Shown piece after piece: positions 15,831 through 24,943 of a stretch of 64,000 nucleotides of DNA (position 1 is its first letter; the number at the start of each line of letters is the position of its first letter). A program made the position numbers and the translations under genes. The stretch is from Gemmatimonadota bacterium (GTDB taxonomy: Bacteria; Gemmatimonadota; Gemmatimonadetes; Longimicrobiales; Gaopeijiaceae), in the NCBI GenBank assembly GCA_029262115.1, contig JAJCZZ010000084.1:1-64000 (forward strand). The letters are read 5' to 3'. The notes under the pieces were generated by a model. It saw only the letters and a program-made list of their open reading frames with translations, was not told where the DNA came from and did not search any database.

Positions 15831-16511
15831 ATGAGTGGGGACGGGCGCGGGGCGGAGGCCGAGGAGGATCGTCGGCTGGTCGGACCCACTCCGTCACGTG
15901 GCACGGTCGAGTCGGGACCGGCCGGCCGGATGGTCGCATCTCATTTGCCCGGGGGCCTGTCCGACCCGATCAGCGGTGCCGTACTCCAGCCCGATCGCCC
16001 GCTGATCTGGCGGCGGACGGTGCCGCTCGGGTGGGAGTTCGAGTTGATCCAGGATTCGGTCCTCCTTGGTGAGATGGACGCGTCGGAGGACCGCGGCACC
16101 GTGGCCTGGGGGGTCAGGAGCACCACCGTGGTGACCCGCCCGGACGAGGTGGCCAGTGGCGGGGCGGATCCGCCGGGAGCCGGGCCGTCGTTTCGTGGGC
16201 ACTTCGTAAACGTGGGGCGCATCAGATCAGGGGCCGGTGAGCGTCTCCTGTGGAGACGTTCCTTGATCCGCATGTACGACAACATCCTCCGCGACTCGAC
16301 CGGCGCGGAGCTGTTGCGGCTGCGCCCGGCGTTTCTCCGCTTCGGTGGGACCGAGACGAAGGTGATGCTCTCGGAGGCTGGACGTGCACGGCCGGATATC
16401 GCGCATCTGATTCTCCTGTGTTGGTTTCTCTGGATCCAGGGAGACTCCTTTCGGGTGAGGCTCTTCGGCCGGTTCGGCCGGCGGCGGCGGGACGAGACGG
16501 AGCCGTTCTGA
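15831..16511 (+). CDS. Conserved hypothetical protein, tubby-C/LURP-like pattern
   Basis: I do not recognise a named family. The protein is 226 residues with no signal peptide. The second half alternates short strands (FRGHFVNVGRI, LLWRRSLIRMYDNILRD, LLRLRPAFLRFGGTETKVML) and ends with a hydrophobic helix (IAHLILLCWFLWIQ), which loosely recalls the tubby-like beta-barrel plus central helix of LURP-one/scramblase proteins. It starts 18 bases after the creatininase-like gene and one base before the next gene, so it is in the same operon. Confidence 0.6.
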   Translation: MSGDGRGAEAEEDRRLVGPTPSRGTVESGPAGRMVASHLPGGLSDPISGAVLQPDRPLIWRRTVPLGWEFELIQDSVLLGEMDASEDRGTVAWGVRSTTVVTRPDEVASGGADPPGAGPSFRGHFVNVGRIRSGAGERLLWRRSLIRMYDNILRDSTGAELLRLRPAFLRFGGTETKVMLSEAGRARPDIAHLILLCWFLWIQGDSFRVRLFGRFGRRRRDETEPF

Positions 16512-16512
16512 C

Positions 16513-17454
16513 GTGAAAGAGGGAGGGGAGAACCACGAGGCGGAGGACGGTCCGGCGGGGAACCACGAACCCGAGGACGGCGCTGCGGAGGGAGGCGGGG
16601 GCGAGAAGCACGCCCTCGCCACTCGGGATCAGGTCTTTTCGACGCTGCTGGAAGAGGTGAACTCCTTCGACCGCCAGTACGACGAGGCTCCGACCAGGAA
16701 GGCCAGTCACGGCTTTGCGATGGCCGCCACCGCACTCGCGGTACTGATGGCGACCGGCGATCCGATGCACTGGATCATCATCTCAGCGGTGTGCATCGTG
16801 CTCCTGGATCAACTCTGGTACCTCTGGCGGCGCCGAGCGTATGAACAGAGGCGCCAACAGGTCTTCCAGAGGCAGGGGACCATGCAGGATGCCATCGCCC
16901 AACGACTACCTCCCCCCGGGACCGTCGTCGCTGTCTGCTTGAGCGCCGAACACGGCGTCGGTAAGCGTCCCCGCGACGTGATCCACCTGATCGAGGGCCG
17001 GGGCGTCGAGGGTGACGCGCATATGGGAGAGACCGTTCAGCATCGCTCCCGTGTCCGACAGGATCCGACGCAGCCGAATCTGCGGCAGGTCCACCTGATC
17101 CACTCGGAGCTGTTCACCGACCTCGCGGAGGCCGGTTTCGACGTGCGCCCGGGCGACATGGGGGAAAACATCACGACCGAAGGCGTCGACCTGCTGGGCT
17201 TGCCGACCGGCGCGCTGGCGCGGCTCGGTGAGGCGGCCGTCGTCGAGGTCACCGGCCTCCGGAACCCGTGCAGCCAGTTGGACGGGATCGCGCCCGGGCT
17301 GATGGCGGCTACCCTCGATCGGGGCCCGGCCGGCCAGGTGGTCCGCAAGGCTGGCGTGATGGCGGTGGTGCGGACCGGCGGCGTGGTACGGGCGGGTGAT
17401 CCGATCCGTGTCACGCTACCGAGCGAGCCGTATCGCCCGTTGGAGCGGGTGTGA
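16513..17454 (+). CDS. MOSC-domain protein fused to an N-terminal membrane segment
   Basis: The C-terminal about 180 residues form a MOSC (molybdenum cofactor sulfurase C-terminal) domain with HLIEGRGVEGDAHMGETVQH, RPGDMGENITTEGVDL and the conserved cysteine block VEVTGLRNPCSQLDG, the likely Moco- or sulfur-carrying site. The first about 130 residues are different: an acidic, glycine-rich tail, then two closely spaced hydrophobic stretches (AMAATALAVLMATG and WIIISAVCIVLLDQLWYLW) and a basic patch. MOSC proteins are usually soluble, so this is a membrane-anchored variant. The GTG start follows the previous stop by one base and the gene overlaps the next by GTGA. Confidence 0.82.
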   Translation: MKEGGENHEAEDGPAGNHEPEDGAAEGGGGEKHALATRDQVFSTLLEEVNSFDRQYDEAPTRKASHGFAMAATALAVLMATGDPMHWIIISAVCIVLLDQLWYLWRRRAYEQRRQQVFQRQGTMQDAIAQRLPPPGTVVAVCLSAEHGVGKRPRDVIHLIEGRGVEGDAHMGETVQHRSRVRQDPTQPNLRQVHLIHSELFTDLAEAGFDVRPGDMGENITTEGVDLLGLPTGALARLGEAAVVEVTGLRNPCSQLDGIAPGLMAATLDRGPAGQVVRKAGVMAVVRTGGVVRAGDPIRVTLPSEPYRPLERV

Positions 17455-18491
17455 CGGCCGGGGGTGGCAGGAAGGCGGATCAGTCTCCCGCGCCGGGGCG
17501 CGAGTGGTCGCGCGCACGACCCTGGCTCCGGGCATTCGGCGCCGCAGGCATCCTCGTCCTGGTGGCGAAGTGCAACCCACCGGAGTCACCGGAGGTCTCC
17601 ACCCAGATCGCCGAGATCCTCCGACTGGAGGAGTCCGACACGGTGGACCTCTCCGTTGTCGCGGACTTCGCCTGGGACCGTGTGTGCATCGCCACACCCT
17701 ACATGGGACGCACCACGGTGTGGAAAGGAACCGGCTCCCCGTGGCTGGGACCGATCCCAGGCTTCGCGGACTGGAAGTCGGTTCTGATCTTCATGAAGGG
17801 GCGGCGGGCGGTCCGCCATACGGTCCACCACGACTCCATCGGCATTTTCCGGGGCGACGACGAGATGAGCTGCCACCCTCCGGACGACGCCCGTTTCCTG
17901 GTCAGTCGCCCGATGACGCCGGGGAGGGCGCCGAGGCTCGTCCATACGTCGGAGCCGGCGCCGGCCGCCTTCATCACGCAGTTGCCTCCGGGTGAGGGAC
18001 GACCTCGCTTCGTGGCAACCGGACGAGCAATCGTCGGCCGCAAGGGGCCGTCCCGATCCGCAGAGATCGTCTTCCGCAACGACGCACCCGAACCGGGAAG
18101 CGGAATCGAGGCCGAGGAGAGCCGCGTGATCACGGTTGTACCGGGCCGGGCGGTCGCGCGCACCGCCACCGAAATCGAGGGTCGCTCTTTCGGCCGCTTC
18201 CGAACGATCTCGCGCCGGCGGTACTACGGTCCCGACGCCCCGAGGGTCACCCGGCCGCTGTCTCCCGGCGACGGAGTCGCTCTCTTCGGCCACCGGGCGG
18301 AGGGCTCCTGCTTCATCGGCATCGGCGCCGAAACGCTCGAGGCACACCTGTGCCCGACGTTCCGTCCCGACGACTTTGCGGTGCGCGAGGAGCCGACATT
18401 GGAGTGGTGGATCCAGATGCGGTGGGAGGGCGGGCCAGCCTACTGGCTCCTGGTGGAGGATTCGGTGCTGGATGTGGAGCGGGAGTTCTAG
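17451..18491 (+). CDS. Hypothetical exported protein
   Basis: This 346-residue protein has a possible N-terminal export signal (AFGAAGILVLVAKC, lipobox-like) after a basic n-region. The rest is mostly beta-rich with no motif I recognise. The strongest features are DFAWDRVCIATPYMG near residue 72 and WWIQMRWEGGPAYWLLVEDS at the end. The start overlaps the MOSC gene by four bases, so the two should be made together. I infer no function. Confidence 0.6.
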   Translation: MTAGGGRKADQSPAPGREWSRARPWLRAFGAAGILVLVAKCNPPESPEVSTQIAEILRLEESDTVDLSVVADFAWDRVCIATPYMGRTTVWKGTGSPWLGPIPGFADWKSVLIFMKGRRAVRHTVHHDSIGIFRGDDEMSCHPPDDARFLVSRPMTPGRAPRLVHTSEPAPAAFITQLPPGEGRPRFVATGRAIVGRKGPSRSAEIVFRNDAPEPGSGIEAEESRVITVVPGRAVARTATEIEGRSFGRFRTISRRRYYGPDAPRVTRPLSPGDGVALFGHRAEGSCFIGIGAETLEAHLCPTFRPDDFAVREEPTLEWWIQMRWEGGPAYWLLVEDSVLDVEREF

Positions 18492-18597
18492 GAGAGCCCG
18501 TTCGCCGGAGTCGAATACGCACGGGCATGATCTCTGGGATTCCTGACGCCTTCACCGCAGTCCGACTTGCCGAAGCCACACCCAAGGAGTCCTACGC

Positions 18598-19793
18598 GTG
18601 GGGCACCGAAGGAAAGACAGGCGACATCTTTCCTTGTCAAAACGGATCGAGGCGGGGCGGCCTCGCGATTCGCAGCTCCTCCTCTCCCTGGAGGACGAGC
18701 GGCTCGTGGGAATGTCGGCCGCGGATCTGGGGTGGATGCTCGAAGAACATGCGCGCCGCTTCCCGCGGCCGCGGGAAGCGAAATCACTGACGGTCTACCT
18801 GGACGAGGTCCATCTGGTCGATGGGTGGGAGACCCTGGTCCGACGGCTGATGGACGAAGGCGGTCTCGAGCTATTCGTTTCCGGCTCGTCCGCCAAATTG
18901 CTCAGTCGAGAGGTCGCGACATCCCTCCGCGGCCGGGCCATGGAGATCCTGATTCACCCATTCTCTTTCCGAGAGGCCTTGAGACACGAAGGCCAGGAGC
19001 CGGATGCCCCTAGCGCCTGGATCCGTCCGACCGCACAGCGATCGACGCTCGGCTGCTTCGGTACCTGGTCGAAGGAGGGTTCCCCGAGGCTCAACAAATC
19101 GAACGCCGCGACCGCCTCGCCCTCCTGAAGGGTTATGTCGACGTCGTGGTGCTCCGGGATGTAATCGACCGTCATCGGGCCTCGAATCCGCGAGCGTTGC
19201 GGTGGCTCCAGCGACACCTCCTGTCGACACCCGGGGGGAATTTCAGCATGAAGAAGCTGTACGACTCCCTACGCTCGCAGGGGGTGCCCGTCTCCAAGGA
19301 CACACTCTACGAGTATCTGGATCATCTGGAGGATGCGTTCCTGATCCGCACGATCACCATGCACAGCCACTCGGAACGTCAACGAATGGCCAACCCGAGA
19401 AAGGCGTATCCCATCGATCCCGGCCTGATCCCTCTCTTTACACGGCTCGGGCGGGAGCACGAGGGCCGCGCTCTGGAGACTGTCGTGCTCCTCGAGTTGG
19501 AACGTCGTGGCTACACAGTGGACTGGCTCCGAACATCCGACGGATGGGAGGTCGACTTCTTCGCCGAACGGCCCGGGGAAGCGCCGCTCCTTCTCCAGGT
19601 GAGTCTGGATACCGCGGAGGCGGGGACGTGGGACCGGGAGATCCGAGCACTGGAGGACGCACGCAACGCTCACCCGGAGGCGGAGCCCATTCTGCTCACT
19701 CTGGACCCGGACCCTCCCCGGCAGGAGCTCCCCACCGGGGTGTACTGGGCCCCCGCCTCGTGGTGGCTCCTGGGGTCGTCCGCGGGCGAATAG
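18598..19793 (+). pseudogene. DUF4143/AAA_14 ATPase, 5'-truncated and frameshifted
   Basis: This is a second ATPase of the type at 7.6 kb but another subfamily. The first frame has LLLSLEDERLVGMSAADLGW, Walker B SLTVYLDEVHLVDGWETLVR and LELFVSGSSAKLLSREVATS, then changes frame near 19018. The next frame continues LLRYLVEGGFPEAQQIERRD and runs through the DUF4143 domain (DGWEVDFFAERPGEAPLLLQ) to 19793. One base is missing at the junction. The Walker A region, normally the first 60 residues, is absent, so the ATP site is gone even without the frameshift. A product starting at 19146 would be the C-terminal domain only. Confidence 0.85.
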
Positions 19794-19847
19794 CGGCCGT
19801 TGGCCCCATCGGGGCATCGCCGGCTAACGTCGCGGATCCTGGACTGA

Positions 19848-19879
19848 AAGCGGACGGCTCCTTCCGGAGCCGCCCGCTT
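19848..19879. terminator. Bidirectional hairpin terminator
   Basis: A 14-position stem with one A-C mismatch, with arms AAGCGGACGGCTCC and GGAGCCGCCCGCTT around loop TTCC, sits between two convergent genes. It lacks a strong T tract but is the only strong hairpin in the gap, and its position fits termination from both sides. Confidence 0.6.
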
Positions 19880-19921
19880 CCCTACGTCCACGTTCCCGGC
19901 GTGTCAGCCGGGCCGCATGAC

Positions 19922-21307
19922 CTACACGCTGAAGGAGAAGTCCTTCGTCGAGTCGCCGAACTGCTCCTTGTCGTCCAGACCCAGCTTGTGCATCAGGCTC
20001 AACATGACGTTGGCCATGGGCGTCCCGTCCTCGGCCCGGATGTGCATGTTGCCTTCGAGCTGACCATTGGCCCCACCCGCAATGAAGAGCGGGCAGCGCT
20101 TGTGGTTGTGAAGGTTCGAGTCGCCCATGGGCGAGCCGTAGATGATCATGGTCTTGTCGAGCAGATGCGTATCGCCTTCCATGGTGTCCTTCAGCTTTTC
20201 CATGAAGTACGGCAGCATGCTGACGTGGTACTCGTTCAGCTTCGCGAAGTCGATCACCCGATCCTCGCGGCCGCCATGGTGCGACGCCGGGTGGAACGCC
20301 GTGTCGATGCCGGAACCGGGGTAGACGCGGCCCGAGCCGTCACGACCCATCTTGAACGAGAACACCCGGGTCATGTCCGCCGCGAACGCGAGCGCCTGGA
20401 TGTCGAACATCAACTTCACATGCTCTTCGAAGTCGTCGGGAACTCCGGCCGGCGCGCCGGGCAGGGCCCGTTGCTCGCCGCTCTGGTTCCGCACTTCGAT
20501 CCGCTGGATCCGACGCTCGATCTCGCGGATGTTCTCGAGGTACCGCTCCATGCGCTGCTGATCGGCCGCCCCGAGCTGACGCTTGAGGGCCACGACCTCC
20601 GACGCGATCCAGTCGAGGATGCTCCGATCGGTACGCCGGCGCATCGAACGCTCCTCCGCGGTGCCACCCGACCCGAAAAGCTGGTCGAAGGCGACGCGCG
20701 GATCACGGATCATGGGCAGAGGCTGATCGGGCGCGGCCCAGGAAATCGTGTCGGTGTAGACGCAGGCGTATCCGTACGCGCAGCCACCGGCCTGATCCAC
20801 ATTCTCGATGCAGAGCTGCATGGACGGGATCGGCGTGTCCTGGCCGAAGCGCTGGGCGTAGTACTGGTCCAGCGACGTGCCGACGCGGACGTCCGAGCCT
20901 TCCGTCTGGTACGGGTGCTCCTGCGTGAGGAACACCGCGCTGGACCGGAAGTGGTCGCCGCCGATCTCGCGAGCGGACTTGGCCTCGGCGTTCTCCATGT
21001 CGGTGTTGCTGACGATGGTGAGGTAGTCCTTGAACGGCTCCAGCGGCTTCAGGCTGCTGGTCGACAGATCGAAGTCGCGCCCGACCTGGGCCGGAGCCCA
21101 CAGGTGCTTGGACGCACCCAACTCGTTGGAGCCCGCCGCGCCGTGCACCATCTCGATGGCCACGAGCCGGGTCTTGTCGAGTTCGCTCGCCGTGGTGGAC
21201 CACAACGACCGTGCCGGAACCATGGCGTCGAGGAACGGGAGGGCTACCGACGCGCCCATTCCCTTCATGAAGGTCCGACGCGGGATGTGTTTCTGGGTGA
21301 TGTACAT
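19922..21307 (-). CDS. DUF1552 domain protein with Tat signal
   Basis: This 461-residue DUF1552 protein has a twin-arginine export signal (PRRTFMKGMGASVALPFLDA). Family landmarks are VAIEMVHGAAGSNELG, AVFLTQEHPYQTEGSDV, DWIASEVVALKRQL, FSFKMGRDGSGRVYPGSG, HPASHHGGREDRVI and the C-terminal IIYGSPMGDSNLHNHKRCP. DUF1552 genes usually follow a DUF1592/DUF1588 cytochrome-type gene in the same operon. None is present here, so this copy is an orphan. The role is unknown and suspected to be a periplasmic oxidative or hydrolytic step. Confidence 0.9.
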   Translation of the reverse strand: MYITQKHIPRRTFMKGMGASVALPFLDAMVPARSLWSTTASELDKTRLVAIEMVHGAAGSNELGASKHLWAPAQVGRDFDLSTSSLKPLEPFKDYLTIVSNTDMENAEAKSAREIGGDHFRSSAVFLTQEHPYQTEGSDVRVGTSLDQYYAQRFGQDTPIPSMQLCIENVDQAGGCAYGYACVYTDTISWAAPDQPLPMIRDPRVAFDQLFGSGGTAEERSMRRRTDRSILDWIASEVVALKRQLGAADQQRMERYLENIREIERRIQRIEVRNQSGEQRALPGAPAGVPDDFEEHVKLMFDIQALAFAADMTRVFSFKMGRDGSGRVYPGSGIDTAFHPASHHGGREDRVIDFAKLNEYHVSMLPYFMEKLKDTMEGDTHLLDKTMIIYGSPMGDSNLHNHKRCPLFIAGGANGQLEGNMHIRAEDGTPMANVMLSLMHKLGLDDKEQFGDSTKDFSFSV

Positions 21308-21539
21308 CGACGCTGATCTCCTGGCGCTCGTGGTCCGACTACCGTTCCGCCCCTCAAGACACACCACATCGGGGTTTCGTTGGGGAAGAATGCGGGTGCG
21401 TTCGTGGTACGCGCCAGTGACACACATGTCACGCGCCCGATCGGCGCCGGTGGCCGCGGACCCGTCAGGGGTTGCTCCCCAACGCAGATCGGCCCTAACC
21501 TGCGCCGACCAACGCCACTCTCGAGTTCGGAGCACCCAC

Positions 21540-22226
21540 ATGCGCGCGGCCTCAGTCGGATCCATCGCCTTGGCGGTCTTTTCGCTCGCTGTCCCGGGAG
21601 CGCTCACCGCCCAGAGCAACACCATGAGCTTCTTCATCACCAGCGCGGGACCGGGAGATGGCGCGGACCTGGGCGGCCTCCAGGGCGCCGACGACCACTG
21701 TGCCTTCCTGGCCTACCAGGCGGGTGCCGGCGACCTCACGTGGCGCGCGTACCTGAGCGCGGTCGCGAAGGACGGCTCCCCGGCGGTCAACGCCCGGGAC
21801 CGCATCGGTAGCGGGCCCTGGTTCAACTATGCAGGGGTCATGGTCGCACGCGACGCCACGGACCTGCACTCGGAGAACGCGAATCTGACCAAGGAGACGA
21901 TCCTGACCGAGAAGGGCTCGATGGTGAACGGTCGTGGTGACTCTCCGAACATGCACGACATCCTGACGGGATCGACCCTCGACGGGACGGTCGCCGCCGG
22001 CATGGACGACACCACGTGCGACAACTGGACCAGTTCCGGCGAGGGCAGCGCCCTGGTGGGGCATCACGACCGGCAGGGCGGCGGACAGAATCCGACATCG
22101 TGGAACTCCGCCCACGGATCTCGCGGGTGCGGCCAGGCGGACCTGCAGGGCACCGGCGGCAACGGGTACTTCTACTGCTTCGCGACCGACGGCGCCTCAG
22201 CCGGTTCCGCCTTCCGCGACGAGTAG
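21540..22226 (+). CDS. Secreted lectin/endostatin-like domain protein
   Basis: A 228-residue protein with Sec signal (LAVFSLAVPGALTAQS) and one domain resembling the C-type-lectin-like fold seen in secreted bacterial proteins: MSFFITSAGPGDGADLGGLQ, DHCAFLAYQAGAGDLTWRAY, RIGSGPWFNYAGVMVARD and CDNWTSSGEGSALVGHHDRQ, ending GNGYFYCFA. Cysteines fall at the classic places (DHC, TTC, RGC, FYC), suggesting two disulfides. The last 30 bases overlap the end of the convergent regulator gene. A carbohydrate-binding or adhesive role is possible. Confidence 0.75.
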   Translation: MRAASVGSIALAVFSLAVPGALTAQSNTMSFFITSAGPGDGADLGGLQGADDHCAFLAYQAGAGDLTWRAYLSAVAKDGSPAVNARDRIGSGPWFNYAGVMVARDATDLHSENANLTKETILTEKGSMVNGRGDSPNMHDILTGSTLDGTVAAGMDDTTCDNWTSSGEGSALVGHHDRQGGGQNPTSWNSAHGSRGCGQADLQGTGGNGYFYCFATDGASAGSAFRDE

Positions 22227-23642
22227 GGACGCACCGCCACCGCGCCGCTCGAGACCGAGGCGAGACAGGACCGCTCTGTAGCCCTCCTGGCCTCGGAGGG
22301 CGGCCAGCCGGGGGTCGACCGCTGCAGCCAGAACTCCGAAGCCTCCCTGGTCCACGGCCTGGCGGAGGGCGGCCACGGCCTCGGCTGTGCGCCCCATCGC
22401 CGAGAGGGCCACGGCCCGCTCGTACAGTGAGCCGCGTTCCTCAGCCTGTGCCAGCCGCCACCGCCAGAGGGCGTCGACCGGATCAGCCGCGTGCGGACCG
22501 CCGACCGCCTCGTTTCCGCCGACCGCCATCGGCTCGGCACGCCCGCTGAGGAGGTCGCGAGCCACTCTCGCTGCACGGGCCCTGTCGCCCGCCGCCTCCG
22601 CCGCGTCGAACTCGCACAGCCGAGCCCAGGTCAACTCCGGAGCCAACTCCGCTGCCTCGCCGCACATGTCGGCGGCACGGGCGAGATGTCCGGCCCAGAG
22701 GTACACGAGACCGGCGTCGTGATGCACCACCGGAGACAGTGGGTCGAGCGCGAGCGCACGTTCGATGTCAGCCACGGCCGCCTCGCCCAAACCAACCAAC
22801 GCCCGAGCGAACGCTCGCACCACGAAACCTTCGGCGGACGCATCCAGGTGGACGGCTTCATCGGCGGCTGCCAACGCAGAGGTCCAACGACGGTCGAGGA
22901 GGTCGAGCAGAACCTCCGCGCGGTAGGCGCGGGCGTCTTCGCCCGCGGTTCGCGACGCGACGATGGCGGTCCGGGCCTCCTTGGTGCGCCCCAGCACCGC
23001 GAGGAACTCGGCTTCTGCTCCGTGTAGGTCAGCCCGACCGGGGAACGCTTCGGCCGCCCGACGCGCCACCTCCAGAGCGCGCTCGTTCTCTCCGCGGTGC
23101 GCGAGGAAGTCGATGCGGACCAGCTCGGCTCTGACTTCGGCGGGAACTGCGGCCATGGGTCGCTCCCCGCCCGTGATCGGCACGGACCCCCCGGGGAGGA
23201 ACGTCGAGGACGACACCCCGGCCGCCACGAGCAGTACGGCGGCGGCGGCGTACCGCCATCGCCTTGAAACACCCCCGTCCTCCGACCCGCTGGCTGACCT
23301 CGTCACCTCCGGCAGGAAGCGGTAGCCACGGCCCCGCAGGGTCTCGACGAAGCGAGGCGAGCGCGCGTCGTCGCCGAGCGCGTCCCGGATCTGCCGAATG
23401 CACGTATTCAGGGAGTCGTCGGCCACACCCGGAAGCCGCGGCCAGCCGAATCGGCGCAGTTCCTCCCGCGTGACCAACTCACCCGGATGCGCCGCCAGAT
23501 AGCCGAGGATCCGCACCGGAAGCGGTTCGAGGTCGAGCGCTCGCCCGCCGCGTCGTAGCTCGGCCGAGCGGAGGTCGACCTCATGTCCGTCGAAGAAGTA
23601 GCTCTGCCGAGCCGGGGCCCGCCCCTCGCGTTCCTGCTCCAT
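22197..23642 (-). CDS. CadC-like winged-helix/TPR transmembrane regulator
   Basis: This 481-residue one-component regulator has an OmpR/PhoB-type DNA-binding domain at about residues 12-110 (ILGYLAAHPGELVTREELRR, DDSLNTCIRQIRDALGDD, VETLRGRGYRFLPEV) and one membrane helix (AAAAVLLVAAGVSS, about 125-145). A long TPR-rich periplasmic or cytoplasmic region follows, with repeats such as AAEFLAVLGRTKEARTA-like helices and AVADIERALALDPLSPVVHH. The architecture matches CadC-like regulators that read a signal outside the membrane. The frame is open well upstream. The ATG at 23642 fits the domain start. Its target genes are unknown. Confidence 0.85.
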   Translation of the reverse strand: MEQEREGRAPARQSYFFDGHEVDLRSAELRRGGRALDLEPLPVRILGYLAAHPGELVTREELRRFGWPRLPGVADDSLNTCIRQIRDALGDDARSPRFVETLRGRGYRFLPEVTRSASGSEDGGVSRRWRYAAAAVLLVAAGVSSSTFLPGGSVPITGGERPMAAVPAEVRAELVRIDFLAHRGENERALEVARRAAEAFPGRADLHGAEAEFLAVLGRTKEARTAIVASRTAGEDARAYRAEVLLDLLDRRWTSALAAADEAVHLDASAEGFVVRAFARALVGLGEAAVADIERALALDPLSPVVHHDAGLVYLWAGHLARAADMCGEAAELAPELTWARLCEFDAAEAAGDRARAARVARDLLSGRAEPMAVGGNEAVGGPHAADPVDALWRWRLAQAEERGSLYERAVALSAMGRTAEAVAALRQAVDQGGFGVLAAAVDPRLAALRGQEGYRAVLSRLGLERRGGGASLLVAEGGTG

Positions 23643-23794
23643 GTCCCGTCCTCTCGTGTGGTCGCGACCACACGTACGCGAAAGAGGCATGGTGATGGCA
23701 CCCTCCGACCGGCGTGGGCCCCATCCGGCCGCGCCCCCCCAGCCGGCGCGGACCGCATCACGCTCGCCGCCGTCCGGCAAAAGACGAAGTCGCC

Positions 23795-24943
23795 CTACTC
23801 TCCTCCGAGCGGCACCAGACGCACCAGAAGCCCTGAATCCGTGCCGAGGTAGACCGTCCCGTCCGACGCCTCGTCGATCATCCGGACCCGCCATCCACGG
23901 TCGGTGAGCACCCTCTCTTCGTGGAGAACCCGGTCGCCATCCAGCGTCAGAACGTTCAGGTGCTCCAGCCCCATGGCACCGATCAGGGCGTGCCGAGACC
24001 AACCAGGAAACGCCGGGCCGGTCGGGAACACCAGGTCACTTGGGGCGATCGACGGGCGGTAAACGTAGACTGGCTGCGTCGTCCCCGGCCGTCTCGTCCG
24101 GCCCTCTCCGACCGGCCCGCCGCCGTACTCCTCGCCGTAGGTCACGAGAGGCCATCCATAATTCTCCCCCGGCTGGACGACGTTGATCTCGTCGCCGCCC
24201 TGAGGCCCGTGTTCGTTCACCCAGAGCGAACCGGTGTGAGGGCTGACTGCCATCCCCTGGGGATTCCGGTGCCCGTAGCTCCACACCTCGGGGCGGGCTC
24301 CCGACACACCGACGAACGGGTTGTCGGTCGGCACCGTTCCGTCCATCCTCAGCCGCACCACCGTGCCGTTGTGGGTGCCCGTCGACTGGGCGAGATCCCT
24401 CGTCTCACGATCGCCAACCGTCAGAAACACGTGCCGGTCCGCAAACGCGATGCGGCCTCCGTAGTGCTGGTTCCGCTCGAAGGCGTCGGAGGTGAACAGC
24501 CGTTCCCGGTCGACGAACGCGTTGCCCACGAGGCGCGCCCGATCCAGCACTGTGGTCGAGCCCCCGTCGGCGGGGGCCGAGTATGCGACGTAGATCCACG
24601 CATCCTCTGACCAGTCGGGTCCGACGAGCACGTCCAGGAGGCCGGCGTCCCCTTCCGTCCAGATGTCCCCGAGTCCGGCGATCGGCCGGCGGGAGCCGTC
24701 GGACAGATCGAGGAGGCTCACGCGCCCTGGGGTGCGTTCAGCCAGGAGGACGCGCCCGTCGGGAAGGAAGGCCGTCGCCACGGGGGTCGTGAGTCCGGTC
24801 GCCACCACCGTAACCGTGAACGAAGCGCTCTGCGTGTGCACGGTATCTACGGACGGCGCTGTTCTCCCGTCCTGGGCAGAGGTGTTCCCACTGTTCACGG
24901 CAAGTGCCACCACCATTCCGGTAATCCCCACGGTCCGGACCAT
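23795..24943 (-). CDS. PQQ-dependent soluble aldose sugar dehydrogenase-like protein
   Basis: This 382-residue exported beta-propeller is of the soluble glucose/aldose sugar dehydrogenase (YliI/GdhB-like) family, which oxidises sugars with pyrroloquinoline quinone in the periplasm. Key motifs are present: GLTTPVATAFLPDGRVLLAE, NQHYGGRIAFADR, VWSYGHRNPQGMAVSP and VNEHGPQGGDEINVV, followed by GENYGWP. A signal peptide (ITGMVVALAVNSGNTSAQ) starts the protein. It is divergent from a LysR gene with a shared 121-base promoter region, which suggests LysR control. Confidence 0.9.
   Translation of the reverse strand: MVRTVGITGMVVALAVNSGNTSAQDGRTAPSVDTVHTQSASFTVTVVATGLTTPVATAFLPDGRVLLAERTPGRVSLLDLSDGSRRPIAGLGDIWTEGDAGLLDVLVGPDWSEDAWIYVAYSAPADGGSTTVLDRARLVGNAFVDRERLFTSDAFERNQHYGGRIAFADRHVFLTVGDRETRDLAQSTGTHNGTVVRLRMDGTVPTDNPFVGVSGARPEVWSYGHRNPQGMAVSPHTGSLWVNEHGPQGGDEINVVQPGENYGWPLVTYGEEYGGGPVGEGRTRRPGTTQPVYVYRPSIAPSDLVFPTGPAFPGWSRHALIGAMGLEHLNVLTLDGDRVLHEERVLTDRGWRVRMIDEASDGTVYLGTDSGLLVRLVPLGGE

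Noticed and set aside
18634-18650. TGTCAAAACGGATC near the broken ATPase as a copy of the dyad at 8733
   Set aside because: Only one arm resembles the other site and it lies inside coding sequence, so the similarity is probably chance.
19004-21316. A 770-codon plus-strand frame across the broken ATPase and the DUF1552 gene
   Set aside because: It spans two unrelated genes in another frame and has no motif. The DUF1552 reading on the minus strand is unambiguous.
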